Source of the DNA: Moraxella caviae
GTDB taxonomy: Bacteria; Pseudomonadota; Gammaproteobacteria; Pseudomonadales; Moraxellaceae
Assembly (NCBI RefSeq): GCF_002014985.1
Contig: NZ_MUXU01000025.1
Coordinates: 22,438 to 86,437, forward strand
Reading direction: 5' to 3'
Length of the DNA stretch: 64,000 bases
Shown piece after piece: positions 1 to 8,148 of this stretch; the stretch's first letter is position 1; each line of letters begins with the position of its first letter. The position numbers and the translations under genes were made by a program. The notes under the pieces are model-generated. The model saw nothing but the letters and a program-made list of their open reading frames with translations. It was not told the origin of the DNA and did not search any database.

Positions 1-68
1 GCAAACGCACTGTCATCAAAGACGGTTTGCGCTTTGATTTGCTCGCTTTGTTGGTCGGAATTTGGCAT
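1..68 (-). CDS. N-terminal fragment of an unidentified protein (cut by window edge)
   Basis: An open frame starts with ATG at position 68 on the minus strand and runs off the left edge, encoding about 22 residues (MPNSDQQSEQIKAQ, then TVFDDSAF). The start is hydrophilic, without a signal peptide. It lies 73 bases downstream of kdsB in the same direction, so it could be co-transcribed with it. The ribosome site is weak. The fragment is too short to assign a family, and the start itself is uncertain. Confidence 0.35.
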   Translation of the reverse strand, partial: MPNSDQQSEQIKAQTVFDDSAF

Positions 69-141
69 AACTTAACTTGACAATACAACCTAAACAAATG
101 GCTGAATTTCACCTACTTAAAATTTTATCATTTAGAAAAAC

Positions 142-897
142 TTAAAAAGACAGCCACTCATCAAGCGGCATGGCGTTCAGTCTTGCTAAATCTTCTGGCG
201 TGTCCACACCCAAAGGCAGCGTTGTGCTTGCCACATCAATCGCAATGCGCTCACCGTTTTCCAGCATTCTTAGCTGCTCTAGGCTTTCTAGTTGCTCAAG
301 CGTGCCTTGTTGCCATGCGCTAAATGCCTTGAGCGCACGCACTCGGTAGGCGTACAGTCCCAAATGACGATAGGCATATTGATTGGGTGTGGATTGATTG
401 TCTCGGTCGTGCGGAATGGGTGCACGGCTAAAATACAGCGCCTGCTGTCCTGCCTTGACGACTTTTACTACCGATGTTTTATGAAAATCTTCTGTATTAT
501 CAATGGCTTCGCACAAAGTTGCCATCGCACAGTCAGGGTTTGCCACCAGCAAATCACGCACTTGCAATAAAAGCTCAGGCGGTACAAGCGGCTCATCACC
601 TTGCATATTTACCACGATGTCATCGTCCGCCAATGCTAAAATGTCTGCCGCCTGCGCCAATCTGTCCGTGCCAGATGGCTGCTCATCCGTCATCACGGTA
701 CGCACGCCTGCTTGCTCGCACACCTGTGCAATGCGTGCATCGTCTGTCGCCACGCACACGCTGTCGGCAAAAGTTGCGCGCGCCGCCTTCTCCGCCGTCC
801 ACAAAATCATCGGCTTGCCATGAATCTCAAGCAGCGGCTTGGCTGGCAAGCGAGTGGATTTATAGCGCGCTGGGATAATGATGTGGGTTTTGCTCAT
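142..897 (-). CDS. kdsB: 3-deoxy-manno-octulosonate cytidylyltransferase (CMP-KDO synthetase)
   Basis: This enzyme activates KDO with CTP to give CMP-KDO, the sugar donor for the inner core of lipooligosaccharide, in the cytoplasm. The 251-residue length is normal for KdsB. The N-terminus has the nucleotide-binding segment [15 protein letters not shown] (residues 8-22), followed by SGTDR (75-79) and the metal/substrate motif QGDEPL (99-104), all typical of the family. An AGGA sequence precedes the ATG. It is the last complete gene of a minus-strand run containing msbA and lpxK, which fits a shared role in building lipid A-core. No anomaly was seen. Confidence 0.95.
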   Translation of the reverse strand: MSKTHIIIPARYKSTRLPAKPLLEIHGKPMILWTAEKAARATFADSVCVATDDARIAQVCEQAGVRTVMTDEQPSGTDRLAQAADILALADDDIVVNMQGDEPLVPPELLLQVRDLLVANPDCAMATLCEAIDNTEDFHKTSVVKVVKAGQQALYFSRAPIPHDRDNQSTPNQYAYRHLGLYAYRVRALKAFSAWQQGTLEQLESLEQLRMLENGERIAIDVASTTLPLGVDTPEDLARLNAMPLDEWLSF

Positions 898-962
898 GGT
901 GAATTCCTAAGTTAAGATAATTTTGTAAGATTTTGCTGATTTTTATCAAAATTACGATGAAT

Positions 963-1946
963 TTATGACAGCTTTTTAGCAGCGTTTGACTCGCCCTTGC
1001 CTTGCTTGACATCCCACCAAGCAAAACCATTGCCCAAAATCGTCCCTGAAACAGAATGCCACACCACCGCCACAGCAGTAGCAATAGCAGATTCAGCATT
1101 GGCTGGGAAAAATTTTGCGCTCAAGCCTGTTGCCAAGCCAGCATTTTGCACGCCTGTTTCAATGGCGACAGTGCGTTTTTTGGCGGTACTCATGCCAACC
1201 ACTTGCGCGGCATAAAATCCCAAAACATAGCCGCCAGCATTATGTAAAGCAATGGCAATCACCATGACAAGCGCCGATTCAGCAAAGCGATGTCCGTGTA
1301 CAGCCGCCACACCGCCAACGATACAGGCAAAGGCAAGCACCGCCACCGCAGGCATGATGTCTTTGATTTTTTCAAACCAGCCTTTGCTGCCAAACGCCAT
1401 ATTTGAAAATGAACCTAATAGCACAGGAAATAAAGTCACCAGCAGCATGAATTTAAACATACCCCAAGCGTCCATATCTACCGTCTCGCCAAGCAGCACC
1501 ATCAACCACAATGGCGTCATGACAGGCGCAAGCAAGGTTGATACCGTCGTCATGCCCACCGAAAATGCCACGTCGCCACGCGCCAGATACGTCATGATGT
1601 TTGACGACACGCCACCCGGACAAGAACCTACCAGCACCAAACCCAAAATCAAACCATCCGACAAATTAAGCATTCGTCCAATGCCAATGGCAAGTAGCGG
1701 CATGACGGTGTATTGAATGGTTGCACCAGCCAAAATATCCAGTGGTCTTTGTGCTAGGATTTTATAATCTTTTGTGCCAAGCGTAATTCCTATGCCCAGC
1801 ATAATGACACCCAGCACCAGCATTTGTGCCGTGCCTGCCACCCAAGAAAAAGTCATCGGATTTATCATGCCGATAATGGCGGCTAAAATGATGATTGCGG
1901 CGGTGAATTTGGTGGCTTGCTGTCCAATGGTGGCGAAAATTGACAC
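963..1946 (-). CDS. Bile acid:sodium symporter (BASS) family transporter
   Basis: This is an inner-membrane protein of 327 residues with about nine to ten hydrophobic segments. The conserved BASS stretch GSCPGGVSSN (residues 107-116) precedes LARGDVAFSV, the region that forms the discontinuous crossover helices and sodium sites. The start is a GTG at 1946 with a good AAGGAG eight bases upstream. Bacterial relatives move organic anions such as ketopantoate or other carboxylates with sodium; the substrate here cannot be read from the sequence. It separates lpxK from kdsB in the same direction but has no obvious link to lipid A synthesis. Confidence 0.85.
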   Translation of the reverse strand: MSIFATIGQQATKFTAAIIILAAIIGMINPMTFSWVAGTAQMLVLGVIMLGIGITLGTKDYKILAQRPLDILAGATIQYTVMPLLAIGIGRMLNLSDGLILGLVLVGSCPGGVSSNIMTYLARGDVAFSVGMTTVSTLLAPVMTPLWLMVLLGETVDMDAWGMFKFMLLVTLFPVLLGSFSNMAFGSKGWFEKIKDIMPAVAVLAFACIVGGVAAVHGHRFAESALVMVIAIALHNAGGYVLGFYAAQVVGMSTAKKRTVAIETGVQNAGLATGLSAKFFPANAESAIATAVAVVWHSVSGTILGNGFAWWDVKQGKGESNAAKKLS

Positions 1947-2029
1947 GCAACAACTCCTTATGTAAAACCAACTTAAAATAAAATTTTCTCAAACTAAAAA
2001 CAGCAAATACCAGCCCGCCAAATCCCAAC

Positions 2030-3064
2030 TTAGCTTAAGCCAAACCGCTGCAGCAACTTATCCATCTCCCCATACACGCTTTCGCTCAATGTCGCACTCA
2101 CAGGCAGCACCCAAATATTCTCAAAAATTGGCGATTTAGCACGGCTGGCAAGCGTGCGCAGCTTCACCGCATCTTTACTTGTGGTGATGATTGGATGCTG
2201 GGTCAGTGGTGTGATGTCGTCCATTTCAAATTTATGATGGTCAGCAAACGGCTTTTTAATCACCCCAAAACCCAGCGTTTGCAAAGTGTCAAAAAACCGC
2301 TCAGGATAGCCAATACCACTTAGCGCATAGACGCTGGCAGGTGGTTTTGGCGCAGGATTTGTACTGGTGAACAGCGGCTCAAGCGGCGCAGGGTCAAGCT
2401 GCATTCTTAGCGCCTTTGCGTCATAACGCTCGCTGCGCTTATCATGATAAACCACGGTCGCACCATCAAGACGGCTGACAGGCTCACGCAAAAACCCCTG
2501 CGGCAACAGCTTACCATTGCCAAAACCACGCACGCCATCCACCACAATCCACTCAGCATCACGGTGCAGCGCATAATGCTGCAAGCCGTCATCACTAATG
2601 ATAAGCTGGGTATCGCTAAACTGCGCAAGCAAAAGCTCAATCGCCTTACCACGATCAGCGCCCACCGCCATCGGCACGGCGGTACTTTGTACGATCAAGC
2701 ATGGCTCATCACCCACATCGTCAGGCGTGCTGTCGGTACGCACCAGTTTTGGCGTGCTGCTACGCTCGCCTTTGGCAAGCACACGCCCATAACCACGGCT
2801 AATCACGCCCACACGCACATTTTTGGCTTGCAAATACTTCACTAAAGCGATGATGAGCGGTGTCTTACCACTGCCGCCCACGGTGATATTACCAATGACA
2901 AGTACAGGCACGGCGGCATGATATTTTTTTAAAAACGCTTTATCATACAATGACTTACGCGCGCCACTCACCGCACCATACACCGCTGACAAAGGCGCAA
3001 GCGCTTGCAAATAAGGCGACTGATTTTGCCACGCTTTGGTGATGGCAAGCTCAAATTTTTTCAT
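2030..3064 (-). CDS. lpxK: Tetraacyldisaccharide 4'-kinase
   Basis: LpxK phosphorylates the 4' position of the lipid A disaccharide at the inner face of the inner membrane, the sixth step of the Raetz pathway. The P-loop GNITVGGSGKTP lies at residues 58-69 after a hydrophobic N-terminal segment (about 17-35) that anchors the enzyme. The length of 344 residues is normal. It follows msbA, the flippase for its eventual product, with a 92-base spacer, an arrangement common in gammaproteobacteria. The spacer before its ATG contains short imperfect copies of an ATTTGAC-like motif. The ribosome site is weak. Confidence 0.95.
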   Translation of the reverse strand: MKKFELAITKAWQNQSPYLQALAPLSAVYGAVSGARKSLYDKAFLKKYHAAVPVLVIGNITVGGSGKTPLIIALVKYLQAKNVRVGVISRGYGRVLAKGERSSTPKLVRTDSTPDDVGDEPCLIVQSTAVPMAVGADRGKAIELLLAQFSDTQLIISDDGLQHYALHRDAEWIVVDGVRGFGNGKLLPQGFLREPVSRLDGATVVYHDKRSERYDAKALRMQLDPAPLEPLFTSTNPAPKPPASVYALSGIGYPERFFDTLQTLGFGVIKKPFADHHKFEMDDITPLTQHPIITTSKDAVKLRTLASRAKSPIFENIWVLPVSATLSESVYGEMDKLLQRFGLS

Positions 3065-3156
3065 AAAATCTCGGTTTGCTTAATTTGACAAATTTGACGG
3101 ATTTGGCAAGTTTATATTTAATGACAAGGTTTTACATTCAAAATCACAGCCACCCA

Positions 3157-4995
3157 TCACTCATCAAAAGTGCGCTCGTACATCGCCTTATACATGCCGC
3201 CTTTTGCCATCAACTCAGCATGGCTACCCACTTCCACAATCTCACCTTGATCCATCACCACAATGCGATCAGCATTTTCAATGGTGGATAAACGGTGCGC
3301 AATCACAAGCGTGGTGCGCCCTTGCATGACGGTTTCTAGCGCCTTTTGGATATAAAATTCTGATTCATTATCCAGCGCAGAAGTCGCTTCGTCCAGCACC
3401 AAAATCGGTGCGTCTTTAAGCAGCGCGCGGGCAATGGACAGCCGCTGACGCTGACCGCCAGACAATGACAAACCTTCTGCGCCAATCACGCTGTCGTAGC
3501 CCTTTGGCAGCTTGCTGATAAAATCGTGCGCATATGCTGCTTTTGCCGCCTGCATGATTTCATCACGGCTTTTTTGTGCCAGCGCGCCATAAGCGATGTT
3601 ATGCGCCACCGTGTCTAAAAATAGCGTAACTTGTTGATTTACCATAGCAATTTGCGCACGCAGACTGGCAAGTTTAATGTCGTCAATCGCTTGATTGTCA
3701 ATATAAATCTTGCCTGTACTTGGCGCAAGCTGGCGTGTGAGCAGATTGACAAGCGTGGTCTTGCCAGAACCTGAACGCCCCACCACTGCGATGGTTTCAC
3801 CTGCTTTGATGTTAAGGTTGAAATTTTTAATCGCCTGTACGCCACTGTCGTAAGTCAGGCTCACGTTTTCAAAACGAATGTCGCCATGAATGTCTGGTGT
3901 CAGCGTGCCGTTGTCCTTTTCTTCGGCTTTATCCAAAAGCTCAAAAATCGACACACCAGCAGCAATGCCACGTTGTAAGCGCTGATTGACATCGGTCAAA
4001 GCCTTGACAGGACGTGCCAGCAGCCCTGCTGCCACCAAATAAGACGCAAATTCGCCTGCGCTGGTATTGCCCAAAATTTCAGGGCGCAAAGACAGCCAAA
4101 TCACAAAGCACATGCCCGTCGCCATCAAAAGCTGAATCACTGGCGAGTTGATTGCCGCAAGCACGGTCATTTTCATGCCTTTGACAAGATTGTCCTTTGA
4201 TGCTTTATTAAAACGTGCGGCTTCGTAGCTTTGTCCGCCGTAATTTTTCACCACGCTATAGCCAGTTATCGCTTCATTGGTGATGTGGCTGATGGCGCTC
4301 ATGGTGTCTTGAATATCCATAGACAGCGCAGCAAAACGCTTTGACACACGCTTAATCAGCCAAAACACAGGCGGTACGACAATCATCAACACCAAAGTCA
4401 GCCGCCAGTTAATATAAAAAAGATAGCCAAACAGCGCAATCACCGTCAAGCCTTCTTTTAATAAAGTCATGATAGAATCGGTGGTCGCAGCGGTAACTTG
4501 CTCGACATTAAAAATCAGCTTTGATGAAATCGTGCCGGCAGGGTTATTTAGGAAAAATTCGCTCGGTAATCTGAGCAATTTTTCAAACACTTCAATGCGC
4601 AGCACATACACCAAGCTACGCGCCATCAATGCCGAATAATAACTGCCTAAAAATGCACCCACACCACGAAACACAAACAGCAAAATCACCAAAAACGGAA
4701 ACCAAAATTTACGATGGCGGTCGTCTTCGTTGATGGCGTCAATGATGAATTCAAACAGCTTGGCACTGCCCACTTCTGCGCCTGCGCTGATGGCAAAGCC
4801 GATAATCACAAAGATAAACGCCCACCAATACGGCTTTAAATAGCGCATTAGGCGTAAAAAGGTCGCCAATTTATCAACGTCTTGGCTGTTTGTTTGATTA
4901 TCCGCCTGACTGTCTGTTTGATTGCCTGTTTGCTCGTCTTGCAGATTGGGCTTTTGCTGCGAATCTGGCGTTTGTGGCGAAAATTGTGTCGTCAT
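3157..4995 (-). CDS. msbA: Lipid A export ATP-binding/permease protein MsbA
   Basis: MsbA is a half-transporter ABC protein that dimerises and flips lipid A-core across the inner membrane. Its 612 residues comprise a hydrophilic N-terminal tail, six transmembrane segments (about residues 50-340) and a C-terminal ATPase. The ATPase has Walker A GRSGSGKTT near residue 400, signature LSGGQRQR near 508 and Walker B ILVLDEATSALD near 533. The first 40 residues are Gln/Asn/Asp-rich with a repeated eight-residue pattern (NQTDSQAD, NQTNSQDV). This is longer than the E. coli N-terminus and probably disordered. The start is 24 bases after the parB stop, so the genes may be co-transcribed. Confidence 0.95.
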   Translation of the reverse strand: MTTQFSPQTPDSQQKPNLQDEQTGNQTDSQADNQTNSQDVDKLATFLRLMRYLKPYWWAFIFVIIGFAISAGAEVGSAKLFEFIIDAINEDDRHRKFWFPFLVILLFVFRGVGAFLGSYYSALMARSLVYVLRIEVFEKLLRLPSEFFLNNPAGTISSKLIFNVEQVTAATTDSIMTLLKEGLTVIALFGYLFYINWRLTLVLMIVVPPVFWLIKRVSKRFAALSMDIQDTMSAISHITNEAITGYSVVKNYGGQSYEAARFNKASKDNLVKGMKMTVLAAINSPVIQLLMATGMCFVIWLSLRPEILGNTSAGEFASYLVAAGLLARPVKALTDVNQRLQRGIAAGVSIFELLDKAEEKDNGTLTPDIHGDIRFENVSLTYDSGVQAIKNFNLNIKAGETIAVVGRSGSGKTTLVNLLTRQLAPSTGKIYIDNQAIDDIKLASLRAQIAMVNQQVTLFLDTVAHNIAYGALAQKSRDEIMQAAKAAYAHDFISKLPKGYDSVIGAEGLSLSGGQRQRLSIARALLKDAPILVLDEATSALDNESEFYIQKALETVMQGRTTLVIAHRLSTIENADRIVVMDQGEIVEVGSHAELMAKGGMYKAMYERTFDE

Positions 4996-5019
4996 GTGCT
5001 TATCGTCATTTTGCCGCCA

Positions 5020-6102
5020 TTACAGCGAAACATTAAGCTGCGATAACAGCTGATTAAGCTCATCATCGCCATAAAAGAAAATCTCAAGACTGCCCTTGCC
5101 AGACTTGCTTTGCTTGAGTTTGACCGTTGCGCCCAGTGCGTCTGACAGCTTTTGCGACAGCGCAGCCACTTCATGCGAATCAGCTTTGGCAGGTTTTGCT
5201 TCAGGATTTAAAATGGATTTTACCAGTTTTTCGGCATCACGCACCGTCATCTGCCCATCGATGATTTTTTTGGCGATGACTGGCTGCTGACCGTCTGATA
5301 AAGACAGCAAAGCACGCGCGTGTCCCATGTCCAAAAGCCCTTCATTCATGTAGCCTTTGACGGTGTCGTGCAGATTGTTTAGACGCAAAAGATTGGTAAC
5401 CGTGGCGCGCGCCTTGCCCACCACATCAGCAATCATCGCATGGCTCATGCCAAATTCGGTATGAAAACGCTGCAACGCCGCCGCCTGCTCCAGCACATTC
5501 AAATCTTCACGCTGAATATTTTCAATGAGCGCGAGCGCAATGGCAATCTCATCAGACAGCACACGCTCAATCGCAGGAATTTGCGTTAAGCCTGCCATTT
5601 TTGCCGCACGCCAGCGGCGCTCACCTGCAATGATTTCGTGCGTAACGCCATCATTCACCTTATCTTCATTAGATAACAGCGGACGAATGACGATGGGCTG
5701 CATCACGCCATGCTGACCGATGGAGCTGGCAAGCTCGCTCAATGCTGCTTCGTCCATCACACGGCGTGGCTGGTATTTGCCAGACTGCAAGCGATTTGGG
5801 TCAATTTGCATGAGCGTTACTTGCTCGCCATCATCAGACGTGGTGGTTTCGCTCGGCTTGGCGGCATCTTTTTTGGTTTTGGCTTTTTTATCAGCCTTAT
5901 CGGCTTTATCCGCCTTCACGTCCGCTTTCGACTTGGCAGACTTATCCTTGCTGCCGCCAGCAAGCTCGGCAATTTTCTCGGCACTGGCAGGCAAGCCGTC
6001 CGCTGTCGCCACCAATGCTTCCGCCGTCAGCGCTCGCTCTTTTTTGACGCCGCTAATCAGCGCACCAAGACCACGACTGTTGCCAAGCCCACGTTTTTTC
6101 AT
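5020..6102 (-). CDS. parB: Chromosome-partitioning protein ParB (Spo0J family)
   Basis: ParB binds parS sites near the origin and, as a CTP-dependent clamp, loads onto DNA to drive chromosome segregation with ParA. Residues 1-15 (MKKRGLGNSRGLGAL) are the typical ParA-stimulating N-terminus. The ParB/Srx core includes QPRRVMD (111-117), the CTP-binding GERRWRAAK (160-168) and ENIQREDLN (194-202), followed by a helix-turn-helix and a C-terminal dimer domain. A Lys/Ala/Asp-rich linker (about 50-82) contains KAD triplet repeats and is longer than usual. It follows parA with 128 bases between. I did not see a parS-like palindrome nearby. Confidence 0.95.
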   Translation of the reverse strand: MKKRGLGNSRGLGALISGVKKERALTAEALVATADGLPASAEKIAELAGGSKDKSAKSKADVKADKADKADKKAKTKKDAAKPSETTTSDDGEQVTLMQIDPNRLQSGKYQPRRVMDEAALSELASSIGQHGVMQPIVIRPLLSNEDKVNDGVTHEIIAGERRWRAAKMAGLTQIPAIERVLSDEIAIALALIENIQREDLNVLEQAAALQRFHTEFGMSHAMIADVVGKARATVTNLLRLNNLHDTVKGYMNEGLLDMGHARALLSLSDGQQPVIAKKIIDGQMTVRDAEKLVKSILNPEAKPAKADSHEVAALSQKLSDALGATVKLKQSKSGKGSLEIFFYGDDELNQLLSQLNVSL

Positions 6103-6230
6103 GAATGATTACCTTTATAAATGACCGCTGTGTTGCTTTTTGTACTTACTTTTATGCTACTTTTGGCTGTGTATCGCCTTTACAGTCTCGCAATGTGAAA
6201 ATGTCGCAATGTGAAATTAAGGCACGCCCA

Positions 6231-7046
6231 TCACCACTGAAACTGCTCGCTGATTTTCGCTTGCGACACCGCAGGCTCGTCCACACGATTTAAAATCTCG
6301 TTCATCAGCTGATGATACGCACGCGCGCCTTTGCTCGATTTTTCATAATCAAAAATTGAGCAGCCAAAACTTGGTGCTTCAGCAAGACGCACATTTCTAG
6401 GAATCAGCGTCTGATACATCAGCTCGCCAAAGTGATTTTCCAGCTCAGCAGACACGTCCTGCGCCAGCGTGTTACGGCTGTCAAACATCGTGCGCACCAC
6501 GCCACGCACATACAGCTTGCCGTTCAGCTCACTCAGGCGTTTGATGGTATCAATCAAATCCACCACCCCTTCTAGCGCATAATATTCGCACTGCATTGGG
6601 ATAATCACGCCTTGCGTGGCGCAAAAGGCATTTACCGTCAATAAAGACAAACTTGGCGCACAGTCAATGATGATGAAATCATAGTCAATTTTGCCAGATT
6701 TTTTCGCCTTTTTGATGGCTTTTTTGAGCAAAAATGGCGCATCTTCCACGTCGCTTAGCACCACGTCAATGCCCGCCAAGTCTTTATTTGCACCAATCAC
6801 ATCAAGCCCAGATGGCGATGTTACCACCGCCTTTTGAAACGCCAAGCCATCAATCAAAATGTCCGCCGCCGTGTATTCAAGCGCATTTTTATCAAGCCCC
6901 ATGCCTGTGGTGGCGTTGCCTTGTGAGTCAAGGTCAATCAGCAGCACTTTTTTCTTGGCAATGCGATGCAACGCTGCCGCCAAATTCACCGCTGTCGTGG
7001 TTTTACCCACGCCGCCTTTTTGGTTGGCGATTGCAATAATTTCCAT
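6231..7046 (-). CDS. parA: Chromosome-partitioning ATPase ParA (Soj)
   Basis: ParA is a Walker-type ATPase that binds DNA nonspecifically as an ATP dimer and, stimulated by ParB, moves the replicated origins apart. The deviant Walker A KGGVGKTTTAVNLAA starts at residue 10, with DLDSQGNAT and DFIIIDCAPSLS as the later switch and Walker B regions. I place the start at the ATG at 7046 (MEIIAIANQ), giving 271 residues; an in-frame GTG two codons upstream is less likely because an AGG stretch lies correctly before the ATG. It sits between rsmG and parB, the common order in many bacteria. Confidence 0.95.
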   Translation of the reverse strand: MEIIAIANQKGGVGKTTTAVNLAAALHRIAKKKVLLIDLDSQGNATTGMGLDKNALEYTAADILIDGLAFQKAVVTSPSGLDVIGANKDLAGIDVVLSDVEDAPFLLKKAIKKAKKSGKIDYDFIIIDCAPSLSLLTVNAFCATQGVIIPMQCEYYALEGVVDLIDTIKRLSELNGKLYVRGVVRTMFDSRNTLAQDVSAELENHFGELMYQTLIPRNVRLAEAPSFGCSIFDYEKSSKGARAYHQLMNEILNRVDEPAVSQAKISEQFQW

Positions 7047-7133
7047 ACACACCTATCAATTTTTCGTCACGGTTTTTGTAAAATTTTCGTCAATTTTTTG
7101 TAAATTTTCAAATACTTATTCAATTTGGCGTCA

Positions 7134-7844
7134 TCAATCTGCCAAATCCAGCTCAACTAGGCAGCGCGTGTCGGCAAGCTCTGGCACATTAAGCGCAATC
7201 ACGCTGCATTGCCAAGCCTTATCAGCAAACATCACAGGCTGCGATAAATCTTTATCGTCAAGTTCTGGCGCTTTGGCTTTCATGGCAGACAGCTTACCGC
7301 CTGCCGCCAAGTACGGCGCGCCCAACGCCACAAAATCGTCCAAAGATGCAAAAGCGCGCGAAGTAATCACATCAAACTCGCCAGTAAAATTTTCAATACG
7401 GCTGGCAACTGGCGTTAAGTTTTCAAGCGCTAATTCACCGACAATCTGGCGGATAAAGCGGATTTTCTTTTGATTGCTGTCAAGTGCGGTAATCTGCCAG
7501 TCAGGGCGCAAAATTGCCACCAACACCGCAGGCAAACCCGCCCCTGTGCCAATGTCCAGCACGCTCACGCCAGATTTATCGGCAAAAGGCAGCTTTGGCA
7601 CAATCGCCATGCAATCAAAAATGTGCTTAATCAAGGCTTCGTTTGGGTCGGTGATGGCGGTCAAATTATACGCCTTGCCCCACAAAAGCAAGCCGTCCAA
7701 ATAACGCAAAATCGCCACGCACTGCGCATCACTCATCGCCAAGCCAAGCGCATTTGCCGCCTGCTGTAGACGCACGGCAAACTTATCGGCATGATTACCA
7801 ATTTTAAAAAATCCTGCCTGCGATACCATCGTTTGTAAATCCAC
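7134..7844 (-). CDS. rsmG: 16S rRNA m7G527 methyltransferase RsmG (GidB)
   Basis: RsmG transfers a methyl group from S-adenosylmethionine to N7 of G527 in 16S rRNA. The SAM-binding motif VLDIGTGAGLPAVL (residues 95-108) and the downstream ALDSNQKKIRFI strand are characteristic. The GTG start at 7844 gives 236 residues; an ATG five codons later (7829) is an alternative, and neither has a strong ribosome site. The family is usually about 205-215 residues, so the later start is possible. The rsmG-parA-parB order is conserved in many genomes. Confidence 0.93.
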   Translation of the reverse strand: MDLQTMVSQAGFFKIGNHADKFAVRLQQAANALGLAMSDAQCVAILRYLDGLLLWGKAYNLTAITDPNEALIKHIFDCMAIVPKLPFADKSGVSVLDIGTGAGLPAVLVAILRPDWQITALDSNQKKIRFIRQIVGELALENLTPVASRIENFTGEFDVITSRAFASLDDFVALGAPYLAAGGKLSAMKAKAPELDDKDLSQPVMFADKAWQCSVIALNVPELADTRCLVELDLAD

Positions 7845-7950
7845 TGTGCAATCCGCCCAAATTTATTTAAATTTACCCAAACTTGACCAAAACAAACCAG
7901 CATTTGTCATCTTTGCTGTGATTTGACCGCCAAGATAACAAAACACCCAA

Positions 7951-7996
7951 AATTGCCTATTTTATCACGGTTTAATCTGCTAAAATAGGGGCAATT
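7951..7996. promoter_or_regulatory. Long imperfect inverted repeat in the rsmG/lon-like divergent spacer
   Basis: Arms 7951-7964 (AATTGCCTATTTTA) and 7981-7996 (TAAAATAGGGGCAATT) are reverse complements apart from a two-base bulge, with a 16-base loop. It lies in the 304-base AT-rich spacer between the divergent rsmG and lon-like genes. No T-run follows on either side, so an operator or an RNA structure in the lon-like leader is more likely than a terminator. The TAAAATA in the right arm could also serve as a -10 box. Confidence 0.45.
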
Positions 7997-8148
7997 TGCA
8001 CAAGCGTAAAAATCTGCACTTTTATTAAGGTTTTTGCGCAGTTTTGGGCGGTTTTTTGGTTTGAAAAACCGTTTTAGCACTCTTAATCATTAAACAAAAT
8101 AACTTTTAGACAATTATCAAACAAGTATCACACAATTAAAAAGCATTC

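Noticed and set aside
5020..7046. parS site near parAB
   Set aside because: I looked for the TGTTTCACGTGAAACA-type palindrome around parAB and saw none; it may lie outside the window.
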